DNA of 64,000 nt from Globodera rostochiensis (GCA_018350325.1 JAEVLN010000009.1:2912459-2976458), one strand, 5' to 3'. Counted from the first letter of the stretch, positions 11,420 to 21,840 are shown. Notes: a model not told the origin generated them from the sequence alone. Program-made: numbers and translations.

Positions 11420-11555
11420 TCAAGTAACTGCAGAGATGGAGACGTTCTCCTTAGACTTTCTAGATGAAAACCGAGAAAAAAAAGTAGGCAACTGCAGTTG
11501 CTGTTTGACAGGCCCGCTGCAGCCAGCGGATTCAATAAGAAATTCTCAAAAATAA
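11420..11555 (+). CDS. Candidate exon or 3' end, acidic peptide
   Basis: The acceptor AAAATCTTAG precedes a frame open for 44 codons. It contains an ATG (METFSLDFLDENREKKVG) and ends NCSCCLTGPLQPAD...NSQK before TAA. A GTAGGC after REKK could be a donor, giving a 64-bp exon (11420-11483). Most of the island is G+C-richer than its surroundings. An open minus-strand frame exists over the Cys-rich part. The family is not recognised. Confidence 0.35.
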
Positions 11556-11699
11556 ATATTTAATTATTAATATTTTTAAAACTTACTACAAAAAAAATTC
11601 TTTAAATAAAAACCTTAGTAATAGTTACAATATAGGAAAAGTTTTATCACTTAACTAAATAACAAAGAAAAAGTAAAATTCTTCAAACAATACCACAAT

Positions 11700-11779
11700 A
11701 CGGGCAGGTATTGTATCTGTGTGCTTCCACGGTTAAAAACCGGCGGAAAACCAGAGCAGGGCTACCAAAACTGTAATTC
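11700..11779 (+). other. G+C-richer patch ahead of repeat D
   Basis: A classic donor word (GGGCAG then GTATTG) at about 11707 follows an open frame KEKVKFFKQYHNTG. Downstream, two plus frames remain open into repeat D. It could be the end of an exon, but I found no acceptor for it. Confidence 0.2.
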
Positions 11780-11973
11780 CATTTACAGATTTTTTATCGG
11801 TTTTGATTCCAAATTTGTTGATTTATCATAATGTTTAAAGTACTAACTGCACCAGTACCAGGTATTTGATGAGCAGCTAAAGGATATCTTTTAAGCATTA
11901 ATTTGCTTTTTATAACTTTTATACTTAAAATTTCTTAGCGTCGGGCTCAATCGGGTATTACGAATTCGGAAAA
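11780..11973 (+). repeat. Direct repeat D, copy 2 (194 bp)
   Basis: Same orientation as 10602-10800, 1178 bp downstream. Differences are a few substitutions (ATCGGT for ATCGAT, GGATATC for GGGTATC, TATTACG for TACCACG) and the shorter T run. The flanks do not match, so the duplicated unit is this segment alone. Confidence 0.9.
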
Positions 11974-12449
11974 TTAAACGATTTGTTCGAATAATCTCAT
12001 TGGCATTAATTATATCATTTTTTTGATTCTTATTAAAGATTTGCTTTGTTTTTATGCAAATATTAAGTTATTACAAAATTGTTATTTATTTTTTTGCTTT
12101 TGATAATTAGATTTTTATATATTATTCTATTTTAATTTTATTTAAAAAAACATCGTGAATTATTTTGGTATTATAATGAATTTTGGTTTATCATATAAGC
12201 CAATATGTGAAGACAAATGAACATAATTTTTTTTCATTTTATTATTTTATCCTTTAAAAATTAAATTCTTTAATATTCATCTTTATTAATTTTTATAATA
12301 TGTTTATCAGCTAGGATCAAACTTTTTTAAATTGACTTCATTAATTTTTAAGGACTAAAATATGTAACCATTTATTTATTTTTTACCCGACGCCCTGAAA
12401 AACAAAAATTGACTTCCACATGTCTGCACGGTATTGCCAGATTTTTTAA

Positions 12450-12540
12450 AATTATTAACTTACGCAATATATTGTATATTTTTAATTCTTATTTAACGTT
12501 TTAACATTTATATCCTTTGTTCTCCTTATTATTGTGAAAT
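12450..12540 (+). repeat. Dispersed repeat C, copy 2
   Basis: Diverged match to 9865-9950; see that entry. The surroundings (11974-13617) are otherwise A+T-rich without a supported gene. Confidence 0.5.
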
Positions 12541-12611
12541 TAAGGCCCTTTTTGGTAGTATCTTTTGTTTTTACCCATTCGATGAATTTTAATTTTTTTA
12601 ATAATTTTAAG

Positions 12612-12725
12612 TTTTTAAGAAGCATTAAAGATTATTTTTCTTGTTCATTACTTTTTCTAATCAAAAATAAGAACTATTAATATTTAATTGCAATAAAAAA
12701 TTTTAATTGAAGACTGTTTTTTGAA
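12612..12725 (-). repeat. Dispersed repeat E, copy 1
   Basis: The reverse complement matches 33760-33880. Shared words are AAACAGTCTTCAATTAAAAT, TTTTTTATTGCAATTAAATA and GAAAAATAATCTTTAATG. The copies are in opposite orientation about 21 kb apart. Confidence 0.75.
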
Positions 12726-13617
12726 TAAAGTTATAGATGTTATTTAAACAACAAATTAAAAAATAGTTATTTAGCTAAAAAATAAAGAACAAAGGTCCCT
12801 TCAAAAAAGATGGGGTAGGTAAAGAACGAGCACGCACGTTGGTTCTGAGTTATTGCGAATTTTTAATAAAAATATATAAATTTAACAATCTTTGCAAAAA
12901 CTTCTAAAACAAAAGTTTTTATGTGCACTGTAAATCTATAATAGTCAATAAACCCACAAAAAAACACACGTTTAATTTTACTGATAAAAAGCTAAACATT
13001 TAAAATAATACCATAAATATTTTAAAAATACAAATAAAGCTGTTGCAAATAATAGTAATTCAAGCGGCTGATTATAAATAGTAAGTTGCTAATGTTTACA
13101 ATAAAAAATGAACGCAAATTATTTAACTAATATAAAAAATATTATCTCTTCACAACAAAAAAAGACGCACAAGTTGCCGAAATATTATTAAAATCCAAAC
13201 AATAATTTTAATATATTTTGATTATTGCTTAATTTCAATTAATAAATAGTCTTGTTAACAATTTATCTCAGAATATAATACTTAAGGCATTTTTTATATA
13301 ACCTTAATTCTTATTTATTTGAAACAATTAATATTTCAAATTGATATTTTTGAGTCTTTTCTTACAGAATTTTTCAAACTTTTTTTAAAAATAAAATTAG
13401 AGTTATTTAATTTTCTCTTTAATCTCGGCAAATTAAGTGCCGATCAGCAATGTCTTCGATTATTGTAAAAAAATTAAGCACCATAAATCGTTACCATTTA
13501 AATTTAATATAAAGAGTTCATTTATTTGAAATAATTTTATTTAAAAGTATTAAAATCTTGTCTTAAATTTTTTTGTATGATAGTTTGTTAATTTTGTTCT
13601 GGATTTTACAAAATTTT

Positions 13618-13830
13618 CATATTAATCAATTTTTTCAATTTTAAGAACGCTAATAGGCTATTTAAAACAATTTAATATTTTATTTCAAGTATTTTAAATA
13701 GGGTTTTTGATGCAATTGGAATAATCAGGATTATTTTGAAAGTACGGAAATAAAAATTTCATTTATAATTATGTTTTTTATTGACTTGCTACCATTTTTT
13801 TAAACTAATATATTTGTTATTTGTATAAGA
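13618..13830 (+). repeat. Dispersed repeat A, copy 2
   Basis: Opposite-orientation partner of 2650-2865. The match begins at ATTAATCAATTTTTTCA and ends near TTTGTATAA. Confidence 0.75.
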
Positions 13831-13832
13831 AA

Positions 13833-13988
13833 ATGACTAATTTGCCTCCAGGGCAGGAGAATGACATTCCCAATGCCATATTTGAGTACACACCTTTCCT
13901 TGTAGTATTATTAGGCGTCTTTTCCGGGTCATCGCTTAGCGGCATCATCGAGTATTTTTGCTTTTTATTATTAACACAAAGTTTATAG
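13833..13988 (+). CDS. Ambiguous ORF pair, 51 or 43 codons
   Basis: The plus strand has ATG and 51 codons: MTNLPPGQENDIPNAIFEYT, then a hydrophobic stretch (PFLVVLLGVFSGSS) that could span a membrane, then TAG. The minus strand over the same bases (13948 to 13817) has ATG and 43 codons: MMPLSDDPEKTPNNTTRKGV, then SNMALGMSFSCPGG. Both look like protein. A CTCCAG acceptor lies inside the plus reading and a GTGTGT donor inside the minus one. Strand cannot be settled here. It directly follows repeat A. Confidence 0.3.
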   Translation: MTNLPPGQENDIPNAIFEYTPFLVVLLGVFSGSSLSGIIEYFCFLLLTQSL

Positions 13989-14219
13989 TGACATTTTTAC
14001 AAAAATGTTTTTACACATTTTCGATTAATCAAAATTTAAGCTTTTAGTAATTTATAAAATTTTAATTACTTTTTTTTATTTTATTATTGGATCTTTATTT
14101 TGTTTAATAATTTAAAACAATGTCTGAATCAGCCAATGACAGTTGAAAATTATTGTAAATTTAACAAAACATTGTATATTTTTTTGAAATTATAATGTAA
14201 ATATTTTTTATTTTTTAGG

Positions 14220-14272
14220 CCTTGAAGACGCAGTCGTTTAGAACGCAGCTCACCATGCCGTTTCTGAAAATA
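14220..14272. other. Island with opposed splice acceptors
   Basis: On plus, a strong acceptor (TTTATTTTTTAG) leads to ALKTQSFRTQLTMPFLKI and TAA. On minus, an equally strong acceptor (TTTATATTTTCAG) leads through the same bases to KRHGELRSKRLRLQGLKNKK and onward to a TAA near 14161. Either could be a last exon. I cannot choose a strand. Confidence 0.3.
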
Positions 14273-14786
14273 TAAATGCAATTTATATTTTATGAAATCT
14301 GCTTGTTGTAGCAATTGGTTGTTTTAGAAAAAACTGGTTTTGTTCTGTACAATGAACAAGAGTTGATGTTAAGTCATTTCGTTTAAAAACAATATGCTAA
14401 TTGAGTTCTATGCGTACAGTAAATTACGACCATGTATCTAAATTTGTACAATTTATTTAATAATAGTTGCTACATTTTACTACTGTAAAGAGAATTGATT
14501 TTTGTGTTGTATTATTCAATTTTAATATTATTTTGAAAAATATTGCGTTGATTTCAAAAAACTTTTTTAATTTTTGTACTTTATCAAAAATTTATTATTA
14601 TTTTAATTGAAATGATTTATTATTTCAGTATTGGCATTAAATATATTTTTCACTTTAACTATTGATAAGAATTTTAAAAATATTAAAACTGGCTTCCGAT
14701 CCTTTTCATTGAATTTTTTCATGACTTTTGATTGTACTAAAATAAATGATATAATGTTTTATATTGTTTGAAATGTTTGTTAATAG

Positions 14787-14866
14787 GATTTATTAATACT
14801 GACGAATTTTTATTATACTATTTGTTGGACCACCCGCCCACGGGTCTTTGGAGCGTCATCGATGAA
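14787..14866 (+). CDS. Internal exon, conserved-looking, unknown
   Basis: The acceptor TTTGTTAATAG and donor GTATGG bracket 80 bases. After two bases of a split codon the frame reads FINTDEFLLYYLLDHPPTGL then WSVIDE, ending exactly at a codon boundary. The G+C rise coincides with the second half. The following 27-bp exon (15092-15118) starts in the phase this exon leaves. I do not recognise the family. It probably belongs to the plus-strand gene whose other exon candidates are at 16424 and 17546, but this is inference from strand and order. Confidence 0.5.
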
Positions 14867-15091
14867 GTATGGGTTTGAGCCTCTTTTTTTAAATTTCCTC
14901 GCTTAATATTTATAAATTAACTAATATGCTTAATTTAATAAAAAACGTTAATTTGATTCTCATTAAAAATTATATGGCGTTATTAAATAATATATTGATC
15001 CGCTTCAATTCTCTTTGATATTACTTTCATTCGCATACTTTTGCGTTTAAATGTATTATTTTTTTTTTTAAATACATATCTTTTACCTTAG

Positions 15092-15118
15092 GATGATTTA
15101 GCAATATTGGATATATCT
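15092..15118 (+). CDS. Candidate 27-bp micro-exon
   Basis: A strong acceptor (CATATCTTTTACCTTAG) and donor (GTAAAA) bracket exactly nine codons, DDLAILDIS, in the phase left by 14787-14866. Joined, the product would read SVIDE-DDLAILDIS. The acidic tone is continuous across the junction. A further possible exon starts at about 15263 after TTTATGCAG, with its frame unclear. Confidence 0.35.
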
Positions 15119-15808
15119 GTAAAATAATTTTATTTTTGAAAATGATTATTTATATTTAATTTAAACCTTATTTAAGGGGTTAAAAATTTTCTTATAAATA
15201 TTCGTAATTTTTATGCTGTTATATTTTTAAATAATTTTGTCGTCATTTCTTTTCAAGTGCTTTATGCAGAGTACAGGAAAAAGTTGTTGCAATGCTTTAT
15301 AAAGTAGACTTCAAAACTTTATTATTAATTTAAATAAATGTATAAAATTAGGTCATGAAAGATAAAATATTTTAAAAATTAAAAAAACACCCCCAAATGA
15401 CAGAACCATCAAAAAAGCTCGATGAATACATAAGAGAGATGCAGTGAAAAGTACGGAAAGGTATATAATTATAAAATATTCGCAAAAACTTTGATTTCCA
15501 AATAATTGTTAAAGAACAGCATTGTAAAAAAGCATTTCAATGCTGTTAATTTGAAGCAAAATTTAAATGTGTTTAAATTTTAAAATATATTAAACAAAAC
15601 TTAAATTCTCCAATATAAAATACCTTTGAAAATTTATATTTTTCAATAAAATCAATTTCTTAACAAATCAGTGCATTTAATTTATTCAAATGATTGTTTG
15701 GCTAAATTAAATAAATTTCAAATTACTTAAGAGAAAGTATGCACCAAAAAAATAATAAATAATATTATAAAAATGCAATACATTCTTTAAAAATACCAGC
15801 CAAGACTG

Positions 15809-15968
15809 TCAAGCTCCGTCTCGTTGATATGAGTGGAATAATTGAGTTAAAGCAAAATCTGTTTGCAATATCAACATTCTTGAACCCAAAAAATAGCCGT
15901 CGGATAACTTGTCATGCAGGAACTGCAAAGTCGACCAGAATGATATAAACAAATCCTGTTCGGCATCA
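15809..15968 (-). CDS. Candidate last exon on minus strand
   Basis: On minus, the acceptor ATTGGACTTCGCAG is followed by one base and 52 codons to TGA. The reading is DAEQDLFISFWSTLQFLHDK, LSDGYFLGSRMLILQTDFAL, TQLFHSYQRDGA. It is rich in aromatic and leucine residues with a natural acidic/basic balance. It covers the whole G+C-richer island. The plus strand also has an open frame (KTVKLRLVDMSGIIELK), but it stops before the island ends. The family is not recognised. The gene would extend to higher coordinates, where no partner exon could be fixed. Confidence 0.4.
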
Positions 15969-16423
15969 CTGCGAAGTCCAATGCGTTTAAAATAACAAAA
16001 TTAATTTATTAAGTTTTAATACAATAAAAATATATTAAGCTAACGCTTTAATGCCACGTGCTGATTATCAACAATTTCCAAGCCGATTTAACTAAAGTTT
16101 ATCCTATATATAAATTAAAAAATTATGATATTATATAAACAATAAATAATTTGTACACAATTCAAACCGGATGGCAGACAATACAAATTTAAAAAACATA
16201 TTAGCTTGATTAATCAAATAGTTATTAAATAAATACAAATATTTACGCAAATAAAAAGTAGTAATTTTTACACAAAGTGCATTTTTTGCACGGATATATA
16301 CAGATTAATGGCATTAAGCTTAAATATGTATTGTAATACAACGAAAATCAGGCAATAAGCTGCAAGACGTAAAATCAACTGTGAGATTTTTATATCTTTG
16401 TATCTTAATGTTCAAATTTATAG

Positions 16424-16552
16424 GCTTTTGAAGACAAGACAACGCGCCCTGTGTACATTTTTGACCTTCTTGAATTGACGCCGGACTGGCAAAGTATTGG
16501 AAGCTTTCCATTCGCAATGTTTTTTTTATTAAACAGTCGTTTAAAAAAATAA
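16424..16552 (+). CDS. Candidate exon, unknown gene
   Basis: The acceptor GTTCAAATTTATAG leads into 42 codons: AFEDKTTRPVYIFDLLELTP, DWQSIGSFPFAMFFLLN and a basic tail to TAA. The G+C-rich part ends near PFAM, so the true exon may stop there at a weak GT and the tail may be intron. The minus strand is open too (MESFQYFASPASIQEGQKC). I favour plus because of the acceptor. It is possibly the same gene as 14787 and 17546. Confidence 0.4.
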   Translation, partial: AFEDKTTRPVYIFDLLELTPDWQSIGSFPFAMFFLLNSRLKK

Positions 16553-16974
16553 ATCTTTTTTGCATAGTAAAGTAAATAAATTTAGTTTAAACATTATAAT
16601 TAAATGCCTATTAAATTTAAATGGCTAGATTTATCTCATCTATAAATATTAAGAGGCAACGACCATAAAAATGGAGATTATTCAAGTAAAAAATAAAAAT
16701 AAATAAAAAAATAATATGTTCAAAAGTCATACAAAACAACTGCAGCCAATCGAGTTATGACCAGAAGTGACACATAACCTGTGGAGAACAAGATAAAAAA
16801 ATATTTTTGCATAAAATACTTATTAAACTAGGTAAACCAGAGATCAAAAAAATTAATTGACACAAAGAAAACAAAACACAAATAATAATTTATTGTTTCC
16901 TTAAAAACACTACACGTAAACAATGAACAAATAAATTGACGAATAAAAAATCATAACCAAAAAAGTTTAAACAA

Positions 16975-17085
16975 TAACAGCTGAATGGTGATATTCAAGA
17001 CAACCGGCGGCTGCAAAATCGGCACTCGATTACACGATTGTACTCCCGATACGCAAAAACAAGCAGCCCTATTCACTGGCCTCTT
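16975..17085. other. G+C-richer patch, possible exon
   Basis: Plus reading after AACAATAACAG gives LNGDIQDNRRLQNRHSITRL. Minus reading after TTTTAAGAG gives PVNRAACFCVSGVQSC. Neither has a convincing donor. It lies between the plus-strand candidates at 16424 and 17546. Confidence 0.25.
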
Positions 17086-17545
17086 AAAAAAAAACAAAAA
17101 AAATTAAATATATATTTTTCATATTTTTTGGCTCAACATTTTCCTTCAATTTAAAAAATAATAATAACATAAATTAACATAAATAATTAAAATTTTGAAT
17201 TTAACTTACAAAGATACCTACTGTATATTTGCAATTTAACTGTTTTAATGCATTAAAATTTAAATCAATATGAGTTTCAATTTAACTTTTTATAACATTT
17301 AGAAAAAAGATGATTTGATGTTGAGCGTTCACTAAAACATATCGGGTTTTTGCGGATTTTGGCAATAATGAAACTTTGTTTTAATAAGCTTTGTCTTTAT
17401 GCTTTAATTTTGCTAGGAATAAATAAAAAACATTAAGCAACATTGTACAACAAACTTCTTACAAAATCCATATAAAAGTACAATTTTTAAAATAAAATTA
17501 TTTAATTATTATTTTTACAAAAATCAAACATTGTTTCCCTGCCAG

Positions 17546-17739
17546 CTGAACATGACCAGCTGGACAATTGGGCCAAAATTACGGGTTTCAGTTGGTTCGC
17601 TCCAGGCGAGCGTGGCAAGAGGGGGGCGCCTTCTTCGCGAACACAAAGACGTCTCCAACTTTTGGCCGCAGAAGTCATCGAACGTGAACAGCGGCGTACG
17701 AAGAACATCCTAAGACGAGCCATCTTGAAAGTGCGAGAG
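17546..17739 (+). CDS. Internal exon, charged helical protein
   Basis: This is the best-bounded exon of the left third. The acceptor is TTGTTTCCCTGCCAG and the donor GTATAAAG. After two bases it reads EHDQLDNWAKITGFSWFAPG, ERGKRGAPSSRTQRRLQLLA, AEVIEREQRRTKNILRRAIL, KVRE and ends in phase 0. The second half is a long amphipathic, strongly charged helix. The G+C rise matches the borders. The other two plus frames are either interrupted or look less natural, and the 86-codon minus frame crosses the splice sites. I do not recognise the protein. A conserved loop (FAPGERGKRG) before a charged helix suggests a cytosolic scaffold or regulator, but that is only an impression. Confidence 0.55.
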
Positions 17740-18084
17740 GTATAAAGCAAAATAGACATCATCGGCCTTTAATACCAACAACCAAAAATAAATCTAAAAT
17801 ACCGACCACATTTATTAACCGAACTCACGTTTTGACACCATTTGCCATCAAATTACAAGAAATGAAAATAAATGTGTTTAATTAAAAATTTTGTCTTATA
17901 TTCAAATAAAAGATATCTGTTAACTTTATGAGTTATGTAAGCCGGTAGCAAAAGCGCACTATAAAAGTTAAGAAAAGAAAAAAAAACTTAAAAAGCTCCA
18001 TTGTCTTCCAGTTTATGACAAAAAGTTTTATTTTAACTTATTGGCATGTTTTTATGATGCCTGATCAAGGAGTTTGGTGATGTG

Positions 18085-18281
18085 TCTAATTGTTCATTTC
18101 GGCCGAGGGCCGCTTCAAACTAACGAACAGCCATACACGCTTTTTTGTTATTATTTATAAAACAAATTATACTAAGCCTATGTTAAAGTTTCATGAAAAA
18201 ATCATTGAGGTTTGCATGCACAAAATATGTAACATAATGATCATTAAAATAAATTTACAAAAGCCAATTAAAACAATTTAA
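18085..18281. other. Island open on both strands
   Basis: Plus: ISAEGRFKLTNSHTRFFVII with a 63-codon frame from a TTG. Minus: after TATGGCTGTTCGTTAG the frame reads FEAALGRNEQLDTSPNSLIR and HHKNMPI. The minus acceptor is good. The plus frame has no acceptor. Strand is undecided. Confidence 0.25.
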
Positions 18282-19420
18282 TTTAAATATACAACATAAA
18301 TCTGTTTACTCAAAGTGTCCCATTAAGGAAGCACAAATTAAACGTGACATGCACAAATGACCATTTATGAACTAAGACGAATAAACTACAAAAACAACAT
18401 CATGAATTATGAAATGTCGCGAAGTTAAAAAACCTAATCTGACTTTTAATAAAAAGTTGGCCTCAAGTATGTTAATGAAAAAAAGAGGAAGCATTCGGAC
18501 AATTTTGGGTCCCCATTTTAGTTAAATGAAGAAAGTCTAAACTAAAAAATAAATAAATTAATTATGTATTTATAAAAAACAGCTATGAAAGATTCTTTAA
18601 AATTACAAAATACTTTCATTAATAGTTTATAAATCAAACAAATATATTTTTAGCTGAATTAACGAATCAAATTAAAAATTATAAATAGAACACTCATCGT
18701 CAGCGCAGAAGTTATGGAGTGCGCACATGCGAGCAATTTTGTTTATTAAGAATAAAAGTTAATAAATTTTAAAAACTAAAGAAAAATTAATTATCCAACT
18801 CGGTTACTTAAATAAATACGATAAAATTTAAATGTAGATAATAACAAACAATATATCTTAAATATAAATTACAATGGTAAAAAATATCGGATTTTCGTCC
18901 ATCCAATTATTTGGGCATTTTTTATTAAAAAATCAATGTATTAAAATTTGCTGTTTAAAAAATTTAACTTTAAATTCTAATAACATAATAACTAAGTAAA
19001 TTAAAAAATGCAATAAAACTGCCATAACATTTACAGTTTAAATAAGTGATTATGAATTTTTTGATGAAAATATTCATAACATTTACATTAATAAAATCAA
19101 TTTATAAATATTATTTTAACCAAAGTCAGTCATGACCTGGCATAACAACGTTTTACGAGAAGCGGTCATCATCATTTTTAAATTGTTTTTAATAATTTCC
19201 TCCAATTCTACTAGATAAAAATAGAAAAGACTAATTGAATTAAAGTAGTAAGTTCGATGTCGGCTATTTCTTTGTTCATGGACGTTCTGACGTTCTTTAT
19301 ATCGATATATTTACAACCATTTTATTAATTTTCATTCTATGATAAATCTACATAAATTTGCATTAAATAAATAAGATGTGGTGTATTACGGTTATAAAAT
19401 TTTGCTTAAACATCAATTAG

Positions 19421-19525
19421 AATGATTTGATCGAAAATTCAATTGAATGTGAGAGCCCATATTCTGGACTCGGTCAGGATTTGATGATTCACATTATTTT
19501 GATATTATTATCAACAATAAAATGA
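19421..19525 (+). CDS. Candidate exon, acidic peptide
   Basis: The acceptor AAACATCAATTAG precedes 34 codons: NDLIENSIECESPYSGLGQD then LMIHIILILLS to TGA. The hydrophobic tail is A+T-rich and may be intron. The phase (0) fits the end of 17546-17739, though no donor was found after GLGQ except a weak GTCAGG. Product unknown. Confidence 0.3.
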   Translation, partial: NDLIENSIECESPYSGLGQDLMIHIILILLSTIK

Positions 19526-19675
19526 TTCTTATATTTTCATCTATGAACAAATAAAATAACAATATAATTATTTGTCCATCATAAGATTGTTAAAAATAAT
19601 AAAATTTTTTTTTGTCAGATCTTAAAAAGTTTTTCATAAATATAATTAATATTTTTTTAAGTGTTATTTACCTAG

Positions 19676-19717
19676 GAAAGGGGGCAAATTAAAAATTAGA
19701 AAGAGACTTCGCTTTAA
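19676..19717 (+). CDS. Penultimate exon of plus-strand gene
   Basis: The acceptor GTGTTATTTACCTAG and the strong donor GTAAGG bracket 42 bases that read KGGKLKIRKRLRF with split codons at both ends. The next exon at 19770 restores the frame after a 52-bp intron. The peptide is highly basic. The gene is unknown and upstream exons would be those at 14787-17739 or 19421. Confidence 0.4.
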
Positions 19718-19769
19718 GTAAGGCAGTTGTCTAATCGGATACTGTCAACAACGAACTGTCACCTCTTAG
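19718..19769 (+). other. Very short intron (52 bp)
   Basis: Starts GTAAGG, contains TCTAATC as a possible branch point and ends ACCTCTTAG. Its length is typical of minimal introns in compact invertebrate genes. Removing it joins KIRKRLRF to QTIAKIEAF in frame. Confidence 0.4.
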
Positions 19770-19806
19770 CCAAACCATAGCCAAGATTGAAGCGTTTATA
19801 TATTAA
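19770..19806 (+). CDS. Last exon of plus-strand gene
   Basis: One base completes the split codon, then QTIAKIEAFIY and TAA. The frame agrees with the previous exon. Downstream is A+T-rich with no clear AATAAA within 30 bases. The predicted C-terminus is short and partly basic. It is supported only by phase and splice signals. Confidence 0.35.
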
Positions 19807-20357
19807 GACTATATGTAAAGCAGCTAAAAATGAAACTTAATTTTGAAGGGTTCCAATACATTCTAAAATTTAAAGAAGTATTCGATTTACGTTTCAAACT
19901 TATATTTAATTTAATGTCAGCTATGACGAACATGAAAAATATTGAATAGGGTGATGCATGTGTAAGTGATTATATTTATATTCATTATTAACCACATTAA
20001 ATTTGTTATTTTGCGCGCAGCAATTACTAATTTTTGCGTAGATTTTCCGCTTGGCCATTATTAACACAGCTCTGTCTCTGCGCTTAAAAAGAGCATTAAA
20101 TAATGCCTTTATAATTTATTTCAAAATTTTTTATATTTTTTACCAAATTTTCATCTTTAAAGGCTACTTTTCTTGAAGTTAATTCAGATAAAATTTTTAA
20201 TTATTTAACAAACACTCAAATATTCGATTGTTTAACAGAAATAATATCGCATGGCTACGACGCTTCAAAAACGTATTCGTTGAAAATTTTTATCTTATTT
20301 TTATGGTTTTTACTTTATATATAAATTTATTAATTACAAGAAATGAATTTGGAATAG

Positions 20358-20426
20358 CTTTTCGTTAATTGATAACTTCATTATATTATGGGCATTAAAA
20401 TTCCCTGGTAGAGCCCTCTCTTGTCG
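20358..20426 (+). CDS. Candidate exon with GTAAGC donor
   Basis: The acceptor TTTGGAATAG and donor GTAAGC bracket 69 bases encoding FSLIDNFIILWALKFPGRAL plus SC and split codons. The donor is good and the acceptor weak. The donor also sits in a small inverted repeat (CGGTAAGCCGG). Product unknown. Confidence 0.25.
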
Positions 20427-20714
20427 GTAAGCCGGTTCTCTATGCCTTTTTAAAATGGACATCTCAATAAGTAAAAAATGTCCTAATTTTCAGCATTTTA
20501 TACTTTATTTCTGTATACTTTTAGGCTCGGAGAATCTCCAAATTGGCGTCTATATAGGCTACAAACCCGAGTTCATAAGAAAAATAGGTGCAAAAAATGC
20601 GTGTAAAAATATAAAAATATTAGCATTATTTATTGTATTTCATTTAAATCTCAAACTTTAAGCTGAGTTCTGCATTTTTTAAATTCGTCCGATTTTGCTG
20701 AGTAAAAAAAGGGG

Positions 20715-20835
20715 AATTTTTAAAAAATTGCCCGAAATTTCCAAAACCCCAAAAATCCGAAACAATTTAAAATCCAAAAGCCCAGAAATCCCGAAATTTT
20801 CCGAAATATCCAAAACCCGAAATCGAAATTTTTTC
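20715..20835. repeat. Degenerate CCGAAAT array, locus 1
   Basis: Irregular repeats of CCGAAAT, CCCGAAA and AAATCC fill this block. The plus ORF over it (20695-20937) is made of this repeat and is not a gene. A second array is at 21365-21447. Confidence 0.8.
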
Positions 20836-21196
20836 AAGGAATTTTTTGCATTTCTGATAAAAAAAGGTTTTTCTATCTATTTGTGCTTCACTCCGATATG
20901 CATAATTATTAACATTAAATTCCTCTCGTCGAGCTAAGTAAATTTTTGATAATTTTTTTAGAATTTACGATAGTCCAAAAACTCTAATTATCCTCAAAAT
21001 CACTACGCCGAGCTGAAATCAGTACATTTCTGATAAATTAGTACAATTGGCACCTTTGCATTAAAGTAATTTATGATCACTCAACTTTGAACAAAGTTAA
21101 AATTTTTTAAATATTCAGCGAATTTGTACAATCAAAAAATGAACTGAAAACTTGTGAATTGTCATCTAAAATATTTTTAAAAAGATTGGAAATTAA

Positions 21197-21364
21197 AAAA
21201 ACTGGAATTGTTTACAACATCGTAAATGGTTCAGAGAAAGTCGGAACAAATCATTAACACAGTCGGGGACCCAAACACACCCAAGTTCAACTGACCCCAC
21301 CACTAGCCACTATACCAACACCAAATTGCTTACTTCCTCCAAAATCCCATTCTTAGGGGAGTAA
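21197..21364 (+). CDS. Open frame of 55 codons, no ATG
   Basis: From a stop at 21194 the frame runs open: KNWNCLQHRKWFRESRNKSL, then Thr/Ser/Pro-rich (TQSGTQTHPSSTDPTTSHYT), ending LLTSSKIPFLGE. It ends just before the second CCGAAAT array. It could be an exon or a remnant of an element. A GTAAGC donor exists on the opposite strand at about 21333. Not recognised. Confidence 0.2.
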   Translation, partial: KNWNCLQHRKWFRESRNKSLTQSGTQTHPSSTDPTTSHYTNTKLLTSSKIPFLGE

Positions 21365-21447
21365 AATCCGAACTTTTTGCTCAAATTCCGATATCCGAAA
21401 CGGCCAAAAAACCCGAAATTTCCGAAACCCGAAATCCGAAATTTTCC
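21365..21447. repeat. Degenerate CCGAAAT array, locus 2
   Basis: Contains CCGATATCCGAAACGGCC and CCCGAAATTTCCGAAACCCG. Same word as 20715-20835. Confidence 0.8.
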
Positions 21448-21589
21448 CATTCCTGATTCTTACCTTATTATTTTTATTTTATTGGGTTTGGAAGAAGGGA
21501 TTTCATTGAAAAATTTCAAACCAAATTCTTTAATTAATATTTAAATTCAGCCCCTCCCCTTAACGAAATTCTCTGCTTTCGGGTTTTGG

Positions 21590-21840
21590 GTAACCCGCTG
21601 CAACCCTGGTCCTAAGACGCCAACAGGCTCCGTCGAGATATTTTTTTAATATTTGCAACGTTTTTGTTAAAAAAATTGTGCAAACATTTTAAAAACCTTC
21701 CTGATTTTCAAATTTTTCAAAAATGCAATTTTTGCGAATTCTGATTTACTAGGGGTGGGAGTTTGCGGTGCCAATAGGCGCCGCCGAGAAAATTTTGAAT
21801 TTAGACTCAATTTGTTAAGAGATTTTCAACTAAACTTTTA
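21590..21840. repeat. GGCGCC-core dispersed repeat, member 1
   Basis: Key words are GGTGCCAATAGGCGCCGCCG, then GAGAAAATTTTGAATTT and GACTCAATTTGTTAAGAG. Related members are at 27600-27780, 28310-28460, 28600-28640 and 61175-61350 (inverted), with a short piece inside every 7.57-kb unit (44283, 51863, 59433). The core is a palindrome flanked by a conserved A+T tail. Confidence 0.85.

Noticed and set aside
20695..20937. 80-codon plus ORF rich in Lys/Pro/Ile
   Set aside because: Made of CCGAAAT degenerate repeats.
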